From Anaerolineae bacterium (GTDB lineage Bacteria; Chloroflexota; Anaerolineae; JAFGEY01): a stretch of DNA of 11,412 nt. Where the stretch lies: positions 1 to 11,412 of the forward strand of contig JAFGJF010000255.1 in NCBI GenBank assembly GCA_016929205.1, in the 5' to 3' direction. The translations under genes were made by a program, and so were the position numbers. Positions 1 through 7,300 of this stretch are shown here, in pieces. How positions within the stretch are numbered: the stretch's first letter is position 1; every line of letters starts with the position of its first letter. The notes under the pieces are model-generated. The model was given only the letters and a program-made list of their open reading frames with translations, did no database searches and was not told the DNA's origin.

Positions 1-540
1 AACCAGATCTGGGCCAGCGAAAACCTGCCCCCCCTGCCGCGCATCGGCCTGACGATGGTGCTGCCTGCCGGGTTCGAGCACGTGACCTGGTACGGGCGCG
101 GCCCGCACGAGAATTACGTCGACCGGAATGCCGGCGCGCGGGTTGGCATTTACAGCGACAGCGTCGACGGGCTGTACGTGCCCTACATTATGCCCCAGGA
201 AAACGGCAACCGGACCGGCGTGCGCTGGGTGGCGCTGCGCAACGAGAGCGGCGCCGGCCTGCTCGCGGTTGGCGGGCAGGTGATGGAAATGAGCGCCCTG
301 CACTACAGCGCCGGCGATCTATACAAGGCGTTCCATACCAACGAGCTGGTGCGGCGCGACGAGGTGATCCTCAACCTCGACTACAAACAGTGCGGCCTGG
401 GTGGAAACAGCTGCGGGCCGATGACCCGGCCCGAGTACCTGCTCCAGCCCGGGTCGTATGCCTTTACCTTTCGGCTGCGGCCGTTCAGCAGGGACGAGGA
501 ACCCAAAGAGCTTGCCCGGCTCCAACCGTGCGGGTGCTAG
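1..540 (+). CDS. LacZ-type beta-galactosidase (GH2), C-terminal part only
   Basis: The reading frame is open from base 1 and stops at TAG 538-540, so only the last 179 residues are in the window. They match the C-terminal beta-sandwich ('small chain', domain 5) of LacZ-type glycoside hydrolase family 2 enzymes. The signatures are WYGRGPHENYVDR at about residues 28-40 of the fragment, then YVPYIMPQENGNRTGVRW, MEMSALHYS, and LDYKQCGLGGNSCGP near the end. In family members this domain completes the active-site region of a cytosolic enzyme that hydrolyses terminal beta-galactosides; the catalytic Glu residues lie upstream of the window. The tail ends in Cys-Gly-Cys with no obvious extra domain. 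The family is clear, but substrate is not fixed by this piece, because related GH2 enzymes also act on other beta-glycosides. A hairpin at 551-582 follows the stop. Confidence 0.9.
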   Translation, partial: NQIWASENLPPLPRIGLTMVLPAGFEHVTWYGRGPHENYVDRNAGARVGIYSDSVDGLYVPYIMPQENGNRTGVRWVALRNESGAGLLAVGGQVMEMSALHYSAGDLYKAFHTNELVRRDEVILNLDYKQCGLGGNSCGPMTRPEYLLQPGSYAFTFRLRPFSRDEEPKELARLQPCGC

Positions 541-550
541 AAGCCATTGC

Positions 551-582
551 GCCCTGGAAGCTCCTTTTGGGGCTCCCGGGGC
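551..582 (+). terminator. GC-rich hairpin after the galactosidase, possible terminator
   Basis: A stem-loop begins 11 nt after the galactosidase stop. The left arm is 551-564, the loop TTTT 565-568, and the right arm 569-582. The stem has 14 positions with one mismatch (558/575) and two G-U pairs. No T-tract follows, so it is not a canonical intrinsic terminator. It could terminate the galactosidase transcript, stabilise its 3' end, or form part of the acpP leader. Pairing was done by eye. Confidence 0.45.
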
Positions 583-636
583 CTGAACACCCAACAAACC
601 ATCATCCAAAATCACAGCACAAGGAGAAGACAGAAC

Positions 637-876
637 GTGACAAAAAACGAGATCGTTGCCCAAATCAAGACCATTGTCGAGGATAGGCTGAACATTGACC
701 AAGACCAGGTCACGCTGAGCACCAACTTTGTCGAAGACCTGGGAGCGGACTCGCTCGATCTGGTCGACCTGGTCGCCGCATTTGAGGAAGGGTTTGGTTT
801 TACAATCCCGGAAGAAGAAGCAGAACAGCTTGCGACCGTCGACGCCGTCGCAGACTATATTCTTTCCAAAAACTAA
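637..876 (+). CDS. acpP: Acyl carrier protein
   Basis: This 79-residue protein carries growing acyl chains on a 4'-phosphopantetheine arm in type II fatty-acid synthesis in the cytosol. The attachment motif GADSLDLVDLV is present, with the modified serine at S39. The acidic helix-II sequence and the FTIPEEEAEQLATVDAVADYI tail are typical of AcpP, and the length is normal for the family. The start chosen is GTG 637, preceded by AAGGAGA at 621-627 with 9 nt spacing. The frame is open further upstream to 547, but that extension matches nothing in the family and overlaps the hairpin at 551-582. It sits alone between a galactosidase and a convergent reductase rather than in a fab operon, so it may be a free-standing or secondary ACP gene. 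No convincing -35/-10 was seen in the 97 nt before it. Confidence 0.95.
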   Translation: MTKNEIVAQIKTIVEDRLNIDQDQVTLSTNFVEDLGADSLDLVDLVAAFEEGFGFTIPEEEAEQLATVDAVADYILSKN

Positions 877-904
877 ACTTGCATACTCGGTACGCACCAT
901 AACG

Positions 905-937
905 CACAAACCTCCGAGAAACGCTCGGAGGTTTGTG
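905..937 (+). terminator. Perfect 14-bp hairpin between convergent genes
   Basis: The left arm 905-918 pairs perfectly with the right arm 924-937 around a 5-nt loop (AAACG, 919-923). It starts 28 nt after the acpP stop and ends 14 nt before the end of the convergent reductase gene, so it can serve both transcripts. There is no clean run of T on either strand (GTTTGTGTTG on plus, TTTGTGCG on minus). It is probably a bidirectional terminator of the weak-U type. Confidence 0.75.
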
Positions 938-951
938 TTGAACATTTGGAT

Positions 952-2076
952 TCAGTCGGCTGCGGCAAGGAGCCTGTGCGCATCCTTGAGCTGCTCTCTG
1001 ATCTGGATGTTTTGCGGGCACTTTTCTTCGCACTCGCCGCACTCGATGCACGCATCCGCTTGTTTGCCGGGGTTCCAGCGCCGCGTCGGCAGGCTGGCAT
1101 ATCCTTCCCGGGCCGGTTCCCACAAGCCATAGACCTTGCCCATGTTGTACATTTCGAAAATGTAGGGGATGTTGACCTCTTGCGGGCAGGGCATACAATA
1201 CCTGCACCCCGTGCAGTACAGCTTGGTCATCTCGGCCAGGCGCTCGACGTGCTCGCTGATGACCGCCTTGTCCTCGAAGGACAGGCTGATCTCGTCGGAG
1301 GCCGTGGCGGTGTTTTCTTCCACCTGCTGCATGGTGCTCATCCCCGAGAGCGCCACCGTCACGCCGGGGTTGGACAGCACAAAGCGCAAAGCCAGCTCGG
1401 GCACGCGCCCGATCCCGGGCACAGCCTTGGCCAGCACCTCTGACGAACCGCCGAGACGGCCGCCGGCTACCGGTCCCATGACCACGATGCCGACCCCTTT
1501 TTCCCTGGCGTAAGCGATGCCCTCCTCCAGTTCGCGGTTCAAAAGGTTATACTGCAAGGTGATGGACTCGACATAGCCGGTATCGATGAGCTTGATCAAC
1601 GCCTCGTTGCTGTCATGAAACGACGTACAGATATGCTTGATCAGCCCCTGGTCCTTGGCTTTTTGCATCCACTTGCTGACGCGCGGTTCGACGTTGTTCT
1701 GGTAGCGCTCCCAGTTGATCCCGTGGTGATTATAGATGTCGATAGTGTCCACATCCAAACGTTCGAGGCTGTTTTCGAGATGCCCCCACCACTCTTTTTC
1801 GTCCTCGTCATAATAATGATTCTTGGTCGAGACGACGACCTTGTCCCGCCAGCCCTTCAACGCCTCACCCACCGCACGCTGGCTGTCCTGGTTGCAGTAT
1901 CCCACTGCCGTGTCGATATAGGTCACACCGGCTTGAAAGGCACGGTGGATCATCGGGATTGCCAATTCGCGGTCGACGACCTCGACGCCATCGACTTCTT
2001 TCATCGGCAATCGCATGGCCCCAAAGCCCAACTGTGACACCTTGAGGCCAGTGCGGCCCAATTGTCTATAAATCAT
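952..2076 (-). CDS. Aldo/keto reductase with C-terminal 4Fe-4S cluster motifs
   Basis: This 374-residue protein reads as a cytosolic aldo/keto reductase barrel (about residues 1-280) followed by a ferredoxin-like tail. The barrel opens with YRQLGRTGLKVSQLGFGAMRLP. It keeps the usual tetrad: D55 and Y60 (YIDTAVGY), K85 (STKNH) and probably H118 (DIYNHHG). The tail holds two Cys sets: C288, C291, C294, C297 (CTGCRYCMPCP) and C343, C346, C349, C353 (CIECGECEEKCP). This is the arrangement of the Fe-S aldo/keto reductases of COG1453, whose members are mostly assigned as predicted oxidoreductases; the substrate cannot be read from the sequence. ATG at 2076-2074 is preceded by AAGGAGG (complement of 2084-2090) with 7 nt spacing, which fixes the start. 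A near-consensus promoter lies at 2162-2190, giving a leader of about 79 nt. The gene converges on acpP. Confidence 0.93.
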   Translation of the reverse strand: MIYRQLGRTGLKVSQLGFGAMRLPMKEVDGVEVVDRELAIPMIHRAFQAGVTYIDTAVGYCNQDSQRAVGEALKGWRDKVVVSTKNHYYDEDEKEWWGHLENSLERLDVDTIDIYNHHGINWERYQNNVEPRVSKWMQKAKDQGLIKHICTSFHDSNEALIKLIDTGYVESITLQYNLLNRELEEGIAYAREKGVGIVVMGPVAGGRLGGSSEVLAKAVPGIGRVPELALRFVLSNPGVTVALSGMSTMQQVEENTATASDEISLSFEDKAVISEHVERLAEMTKLYCTGCRYCMPCPQEVNIPYIFEMYNMGKVYGLWEPAREGYASLPTRRWNPGKQADACIECGECEEKCPQNIQIREQLKDAHRLLAAAD

Positions 2077-2161
2077 CCGTTAACCTCCTTCAGGTCTATT
2101 GTTTGAGCAACATACGTTACTCGATTCGACGCAATCAAACCACCACCCTGGGAACGGAAAA

Positions 2162-2190
2162 ATTGTAGCATCTTTCAACGCCGTTGTCAA
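2162..2190 (-). promoter_or_regulatory. Near-consensus sigma-70 promoter of the reductase gene
   Basis: Read on the minus strand, TTGACA (2190-2185) is followed after exactly 17 nt by TACAAT (2167-2162). The predicted start of transcription is near 2155, about 79 nt before the reductase ATG. One base differs from full consensus. The leader is long enough for regulation, but no riboswitch-like fold was recognised in it. Confidence 0.75.
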
Positions 2191-2232
2191 CTCGTTTTGA
2201 CCAGGGGCAGACATTCTCAATTTGGCAGAGTT

Positions 2233-2256
2233 GAGGCTCCAGCCGGCTAAAGCCTC
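2233..2256. repeat. Two-tier palindrome between divergent promoters, possible operator
   Basis: GAGGCT (2233-2238) and AGCCTC (2251-2256) are perfect inverted arms. They enclose AGCCGGCT (2241-2248), itself a palindrome with the same centre (2244/2245). Only the two bases on each side between the tiers (CC / AA) break symmetry. It lies about 43 bp upstream of the reductase -35 and about 70 bp upstream of the Nudix promoter. A dimeric regulator site is possible, as is chance in GC-rich DNA. Confidence 0.35.
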
Positions 2257-2323
2257 CATTCCGGTCACATTCCAACGCGGTTTGCCCATTCTGGCGCAGG
2301 TTGCAGCAAAAGCACCGTTCGTT

Positions 2324-2351
2324 TTGCGGATGTGCTTCAATATGCTATAAT
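2324..2351 (+). promoter_or_regulatory. Extended -10 promoter of the Nudix/hydrolase operon
   Basis: A perfect TATAAT (2346-2351) is preceded by TGC, forming an extended -10 element. The best -35 match is weak (TTGCGG, 2324-2329, 16-nt spacer), which is common at extended -10 promoters. Transcription would begin about 7 nt after the -10, at 2358-2359, which is the first base of the Nudix ATG. No Shine-Dalgarno sequence is present ahead of that ATG. Confidence 0.65.
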
Positions 2352-2358
2352 CTGGCGT

Positions 2359-2889
2359 ATGTCAGAACTCAAATCAGGCCTGTCCGCCCTTTGGAAATGG
2401 ATCCCGAATACGTGGCGATGGCGACTGCTGTGGCTGTTCAGCGATCACTTTATGCTCGGTGTCAACGGTGTGGTATTGAACGAACGCAACCAGATCCTGT
2501 TGGCCAATCACGTCTTTCGCCAAGACATCACCTGGGGCCTACCGGGTGGGACGATTAAACGCGGGGAGAGCCTGGAACAGGCTCTGCGCCGCGAAATCCT
2601 GGAAGAAACCGGATTGACGGTGCAGGTTCAACACCTGCTTCAAACGACGTTGGAACAAGAACGCCCCCTGTCAAGCTACCATTTTTGGTGTTCGGTGGAA
2701 GGCACACCCGGCCTGCAGGTCAACGGAGAGTTGTTCGAAGCCGGGTTTTACTCGCTCGATGCATTGCCCGGGCCAATCGACCCAGGTCAATTGGCACTGA
2801 TCGAACTGGCAATCGAGGTCAAGGCCAAGACCGAGCCATCGATGATCGTATTGCCTCGCTCGGTCACACTAGACAAGGAAGAAAGGTGA
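2359..2889 (+). CDS. Nudix hydrolase
   Basis: This 176-residue cytosolic protein belongs to the Nudix family, Mg-dependent enzymes that hydrolyse nucleoside diphosphates linked to another group. The Nudix box GX5EX7REUXEEXGU is complete: G64, E70, R78-E79, E82-E83, G85, within GGTIKRGESLEQALRREI and LEETGL. The fold continues to about residue 145. The N-terminal 30 residues are rich in Trp and basic residues (LWKWIPNTWRWRLLWLF) and may form an amphipathic, membrane-associated helix. ATG 2359 is chosen because it falls where transcription should begin. GTG 2332 lies in frame but upstream of the -10, so it could not be translated from this promoter. The stop overlaps the GTG of the next gene by 4 nt, implying translational coupling to two envelope proteins. 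The substrate is unknown; a nucleotide-sugar or lipid-linked diphosphate would suit the context but is speculation. Confidence 0.9.
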   Translation: MSELKSGLSALWKWIPNTWRWRLLWLFSDHFMLGVNGVVLNERNQILLANHVFRQDITWGLPGGTIKRGESLEQALRREILEETGLTVQVQHLLQTTLEQERPLSSYHFWCSVEGTPGLQVNGELFEAGFYSLDALPGPIDPGQLALIELAIEVKAKTEPSMIVLPRSVTLDKEER

Positions 2890-4352
2890 AAGGGTCCAAG
2901 TTTTTTGCATTCGTGCTCATCATTCTCGTTCTCTTGTATCTGGTCTACCAGTTGCACGGTTATACGACCTACCGATCGCTGCTGCCACCCGGCACGACCA
3001 TCGCCGGATTGGACGTTGGGCTGTTGCCAGAGGAAGAAGCCAAGACCATCGTCGAGCAGGCATTCGAGCTGCCCATCGTTCTGAACTATGACGACGACAG
3101 TTTCAAATTGAGCCCTCGCCGCGTCGAGTTTCACCTCACGCAGAACATGGTGTGGGCCGAATTGAGCCGCCAGCGCGCCGAAACTTCCTTTCTGAAAGGG
3201 TTTGGCAATTACCTGCTGGGTGAAGATCCACCCCCGCTAAACGTCGCTATCGAGGCTCGATTCAACGAGCAAAAGATCATCATGTTCCTGAACGATCTCG
3301 CCACGGAACAGGATCGAGGGATGCTCGCACCGCGCATCGACCACGAAACGTTGACCTTTAGCCCGGGAACCCCGGCACGATGGCTCGACATTGAACAGTC
3401 GGTCCCCTTGATCGAAACGGCGCTCAACTCGGCATCCGACCGGCAGGTGGATTTGGTGATCGAGGAAGGCGCTCAACCGCCGCCGCCCGACGTTTCTTTG
3501 CTCAAAGACATGATCGACTGGCGTGTCGCAGACTGGCCGGGGATCATTGGCGTCTTTGCCAAGAACATGCAAACCGGTGAAGAGGTGGTGTTGAACGGAG
3601 ACGTCGCCTATGCCGGGATGAGCATCCTCAAAATCCCGATCTTGATCGAAACCTATCGCTACCTGGACCACGAGCCGGGAGAGGAAACCTCCAAGCTGCT
3701 GAGAGAGACGATGATTCAGAGCGGCAACTTTACGGCCAACTTGCTGCTGCGGCAGATCGGTGCCATCCAGGGTGGAAACGACAGCGCCTTTGCCGGCGTA
3801 GAGATCCTCAACCAGTCGCTCAAACGGCTGGGATTGGTCAACACCTTTATGGCTACTCCGTATGACACGGATGAACTGCCGCGCCATATCGTTACGCCCG
3901 CCAACTCGCGCACCGACCTGACCACCCATCCCGATCCCTATATGCAAACCACGCCTTTGGAAACGGGCATGCTGCTGGAAATGATCTACCAGCTCGGCCA
4001 AGGCGGTGGCGCGCTGATGGCAGCCTACGCCGGCGATTTTACGCAGCAAGAAGGCCAGACCATGATCGATCTGATGGCACAAAACCACGAAGCGATCTTG
4101 ATCGAAGGCGGCCTGCCGCCAGGGGTGACCATCGCTCACAAACACGGCTACGTCGCCGACACGCATGCCGACGTCGCGATCGTGATCACACCCGACACCG
4201 ACGACTTTGTCCTGGTCGTGTTTGTCTATGCCAACACCGAATGGCTGGGCGAACGCAGTCTGCCCTTTTTTGCCGACATTGCCACGGCAACCTATAACTA
4301 TTTCAACATCGACCGGCCCTATATCAGAGAAGACCTGAGTGCCAACGAATGA
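2886..4352 (+). CDS. Membrane-anchored serine hydrolase, class A beta-lactamase fold, with PG-binding-like region
   Basis: This 488-residue protein starts at GTG 2886, which overlaps the Nudix stop and has AAGGAAG at 2875-2881 in front. An N-terminal membrane helix (about residues 6-22) points the rest outside the cell. Residues about 34-200 resemble two VanW-associated peptidoglycan-binding-like repeats (PG_binding_4), the first opening PPGTTIAGLDVGLLPEEEA. The C-terminal half has the three active-site motifs of penicillin-recognising enzymes: S246-I-L-K249 (SxxK), S279-G-N281 (SxN) and K419-H-G421 (in place of KTG). This matches the Beta-lactamase2-type family. I could not find the class A omega-loop ExxLN, so true antibiotic hydrolysis is unlikely; a cell-wall peptidase or an inactive binding role fits better. 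Its stop overlaps the ATG of the next gene (ATGA), whose C-terminal half is a paralogue. Confidence 0.85.
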   Translation: MKGSKFFAFVLIILVLLYLVYQLHGYTTYRSLLPPGTTIAGLDVGLLPEEEAKTIVEQAFELPIVLNYDDDSFKLSPRRVEFHLTQNMVWAELSRQRAETSFLKGFGNYLLGEDPPPLNVAIEARFNEQKIIMFLNDLATEQDRGMLAPRIDHETLTFSPGTPARWLDIEQSVPLIETALNSASDRQVDLVIEEGAQPPPPDVSLLKDMIDWRVADWPGIIGVFAKNMQTGEEVVLNGDVAYAGMSILKIPILIETYRYLDHEPGEETSKLLRETMIQSGNFTANLLLRQIGAIQGGNDSAFAGVEILNQSLKRLGLVNTFMATPYDTDELPRHIVTPANSRTDLTTHPDPYMQTTPLETGMLLEMIYQLGQGGGALMAAYAGDFTQQEGQTMIDLMAQNHEAILIEGGLPPGVTIAHKHGYVADTHADVAIVITPDTDDFVLVVFVYANTEWLGERSLPFFADIATATYNYFNIDRPYIREDLSANE

Positions 4353-7300
4353 AAAGACTGCTTTTATCGTTCTTGATCCCCCTTTTGCTCCTGGCAAACC
4401 CGCCGGCTCCAGGCCACGCGCCATCGCCGGCAGCAGCCCGCAGCCTGACGGCCCAACAAGCCGCCGATCCACCACTGGTCTGGATTCACACGACGCAAGC
4501 TGATTGGATGTCCGGCGAACGCGATCATCTCGACGTCCGCACCCTCGACGCGCTGGGGACCCCCTATCGTTTCGACCACGATATACGCGGCGCGATGCGG
4601 CTCCGGTCTCGTCCCGGGCCATGGAGCGAGCATCCCGCGAACCCCATCGTCGTGCCCGGTGAGGCCGGCGAATGGGACGATGCCGTGATCAGCGAAGCCA
4701 AAGTGATCTATGACGGTAAGACCTATCACATGTGGTACGCCGGCCGCTGGCGTCACCCGGAAGGGCTCAAAACGCCGATGGACCTCGGCTACGCGACGTC
4801 GAGTGACGGCGTCCATTGGGAAAAATACCACGCCAACCCGGTGCTGAAACGCGGGCCGCTGGGAGGGTATGACGAAAACATTGTTTCAGCCCCGGCGATT
4901 CTCTATGACAGCCAACGCTTTCACATGTGGTTCAGTGCCGTCGACTTTGATGGAGACTGGAGTATCAATTACGCCACGTCGTTCGACGGCGTCAAGTGGA
5001 CCAAGTCGGACGCCAATCCGCTGCTCACAGAAAGCCACGACCATCGCTGGGATGCCGTTTACCTGGCCGAACCATTCGTGCTTTACAACGGCACAGAATT
5101 TCAGATGTGGTACAACGGCGCGTCGGCCCAGACCAATACCCTGCTCGGCTACGCCACGTCGCCCGATGGCATCGAGTGGACGCGGTTCGCAGAGAATCGC
5201 CCGGTGCTCTCCGTCGCTGCAGACGGCGCGTGGGACGACTTTGCCGTGGCCCGGGCCAGCGTCATGTTCGACGGCGAGCGCTACCAGATGTGGTACGAAG
5301 GGCACAGCGGCGGCACGTGGCGCATCGGCTATGCCACGTCGCCGGATGGCGTCGAATGGCAGCGCGGGCCGGATAATCCGATCGTCGAGCTGGGAGAACA
5401 GGGCACCTGGGACAGCCAGGTTGCGTCCGAGCCGAACGTCATTTTTGATGGGCAAACCTACCGCATGTACCACTCGGGCTACGATGGGGATCGCTATCGT
5501 GTCGGGCTGGTGACGGCCCCGGCCGTATACGATGAACGAGGCGTCTTTGGCTCGCCGCCGGTCGGCGGCAACACCCCGGTCACGTGGGGAATGTTGGCCT
5601 GCGACCTGTCCCTGCCCGCACAGACCGGCGTCACGTTTGAGGTGGCCACCGGGAACGATGGCGAAACCTGGAGCGAGTGGATCGACGCAGCGTCGCTCCA
5701 AGCGACCAAGCCGTTCAGCGGCGTGCACGAGATCGACCTGTACGATCTCGATCTACCCGACAGCCGTTTTTTGCGCTATCGCGCCACGCTGACCACGTCC
5801 GATCCGGCCGTTTCGCCCCTGATCCGCGAGATCGCCGTCTCTGAGGCCGTGCCCGATTTCAAAATGACCCTCCTGCAGGATCAGATCTCGCTACATCCCG
5901 GGCAGCGCGCCGAGGTCACGGTATCGCTCCAGGCGCGACATGGATTCACCTCGCCGGTACACCTGAGTGTAAAAAATCTGCCGGACAGCATCGCCGCGAC
6001 CTGGTCGCCCGGTTTTATTATGCCTCCCGGTTCGACGACACTCAACCTCGAAGCCGAAGCCGACGCCTTGCCCGGCACGATGACCCTGACCCTGGAAGCG
6101 ACCGACAGCGGCCTGGCGCACGAGATTGCCCTGTCGTTGACGCTGCTGGAACCGCTTTCCACGGCAAGACCAACCCCGTCGCCCTTGCCATCCGCGACTT
6201 TTACCCCGCCGCCTGCACGCGGGGCAACGCCGACGCCCGCGCCTCCGCCCCCACCCCCTCAAGCGGACCACACTGGACTCTGGCTGGGCGGCAGCATCAC
6301 CGCGGCCGGCAGCCTGCTGCTGCTGGCCTGGGTGTTGGCCCTTATTTTGCTCCACCCGCCGGAGGCGGCTGAAGGCGAGCAGGCCCCACAACGCTGGTGG
6401 CACCGCCGTTGGTGGCGACATTGGGCCTGGGCCATCGTCATGATCCTCATTGCCGCTGCCGGCATCACTTTCACCTGGCAGCAGCAGGACAAACAACGGC
6501 AGGCGGCGGCCGAGTATCAAACGCTGATCGATGGCTGGCCCACCGGCCAAGACGCGCCCGCACCCTGGCTTGGGGAAGCGCAGATCCGCGAGGCCGTCGA
6601 GGCCCGGATCGAACGCCCCTATCTGCGCCCGTTGACGATCACCGCCCTCGACCAGACGGCGCTGCTTGACGTCACTGACCTGGGATTCCAGAGCAACGTC
6701 GACGAATTTGTGGCTTGGGCGCTTGCGGCAAATGAAACCAACTCGGGACAGGTCGCGCTGGAAGCGTTCCTGAACAGCGGGCAAATTGAGGGCGAATCGC
6801 CGGCTTTTAGCTATACGATTGATGACGCCCTTTTGCGCGCCTTTGTTCAAGACATGGCGCAAGAGATTGAGCGACCGCTGGTCAAGCCCGTCATTGACGA
6901 AACAGATCTGATCGTCAGTGCCGGCCAGGCCGGTATCACCCTGCCCGTCGAGGCGGCCGTGCTCAAGATGAAAGCGGCGATCCAGGATCCGGCGATCAAC
7001 CGGGTCGACCTGGACGTGACGATCGTCGAGCCGGAACGTATCGACCTGGACGTGACGATCGCCCACATCGCCTCGGCGTGGAACGAACCGCCCGTCCCCG
7101 CCGCTATGGTGCCGGTCACCATTCCCTTTGACAGCGAGCGTTGGCTCGGCGGGGAAGCCAAACCCGAGGACTGGACGCCCACGCGGCCGATGACCGGCTA
7201 TACCTTTTTGCCCGGCCGGATGGGCTGGACGCTCGATATTACAACGGCAAAACAGATCGTCCAGGACACCCTGCGGAGCGATGCGCAAGACGTCTCCTTC

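Noticed and set aside
547..636. N-terminal extension of the acyl carrier protein
   Set aside because: It would add 30 residues absent from the family and run through a hairpin; GTG 637 has an excellent ribosome site.
2080..2340. 86-codon minus-strand frame upstream of the reductase
   Set aside because: It overlaps both divergent promoters and the palindrome and shows no protein-like features.
2685..2885. Upstream extension of the first serine hydrolase frame into the Nudix gene
   Set aside because: The extension is Arg-rich shadow of the Nudix coding sequence. GTG 2886 with AAGGAAG in front gives a proper membrane anchor at the N-terminus.
3237..4622. 461-codon open frame on the minus strand opposite the first serine hydrolase
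   Set aside because: It is low-complexity, Arg/Gly/Val-rich translation opposite a gene with clear motifs, as expected in GC-rich DNA. It has no ribosome site or recognisable domain.
5891..7288. 465-codon open frame on the minus strand opposite the fusion gene
   Set aside because: It is antisense shadow with runs of Arg and Gly and no domain, while the plus frame has continuous domain structure.
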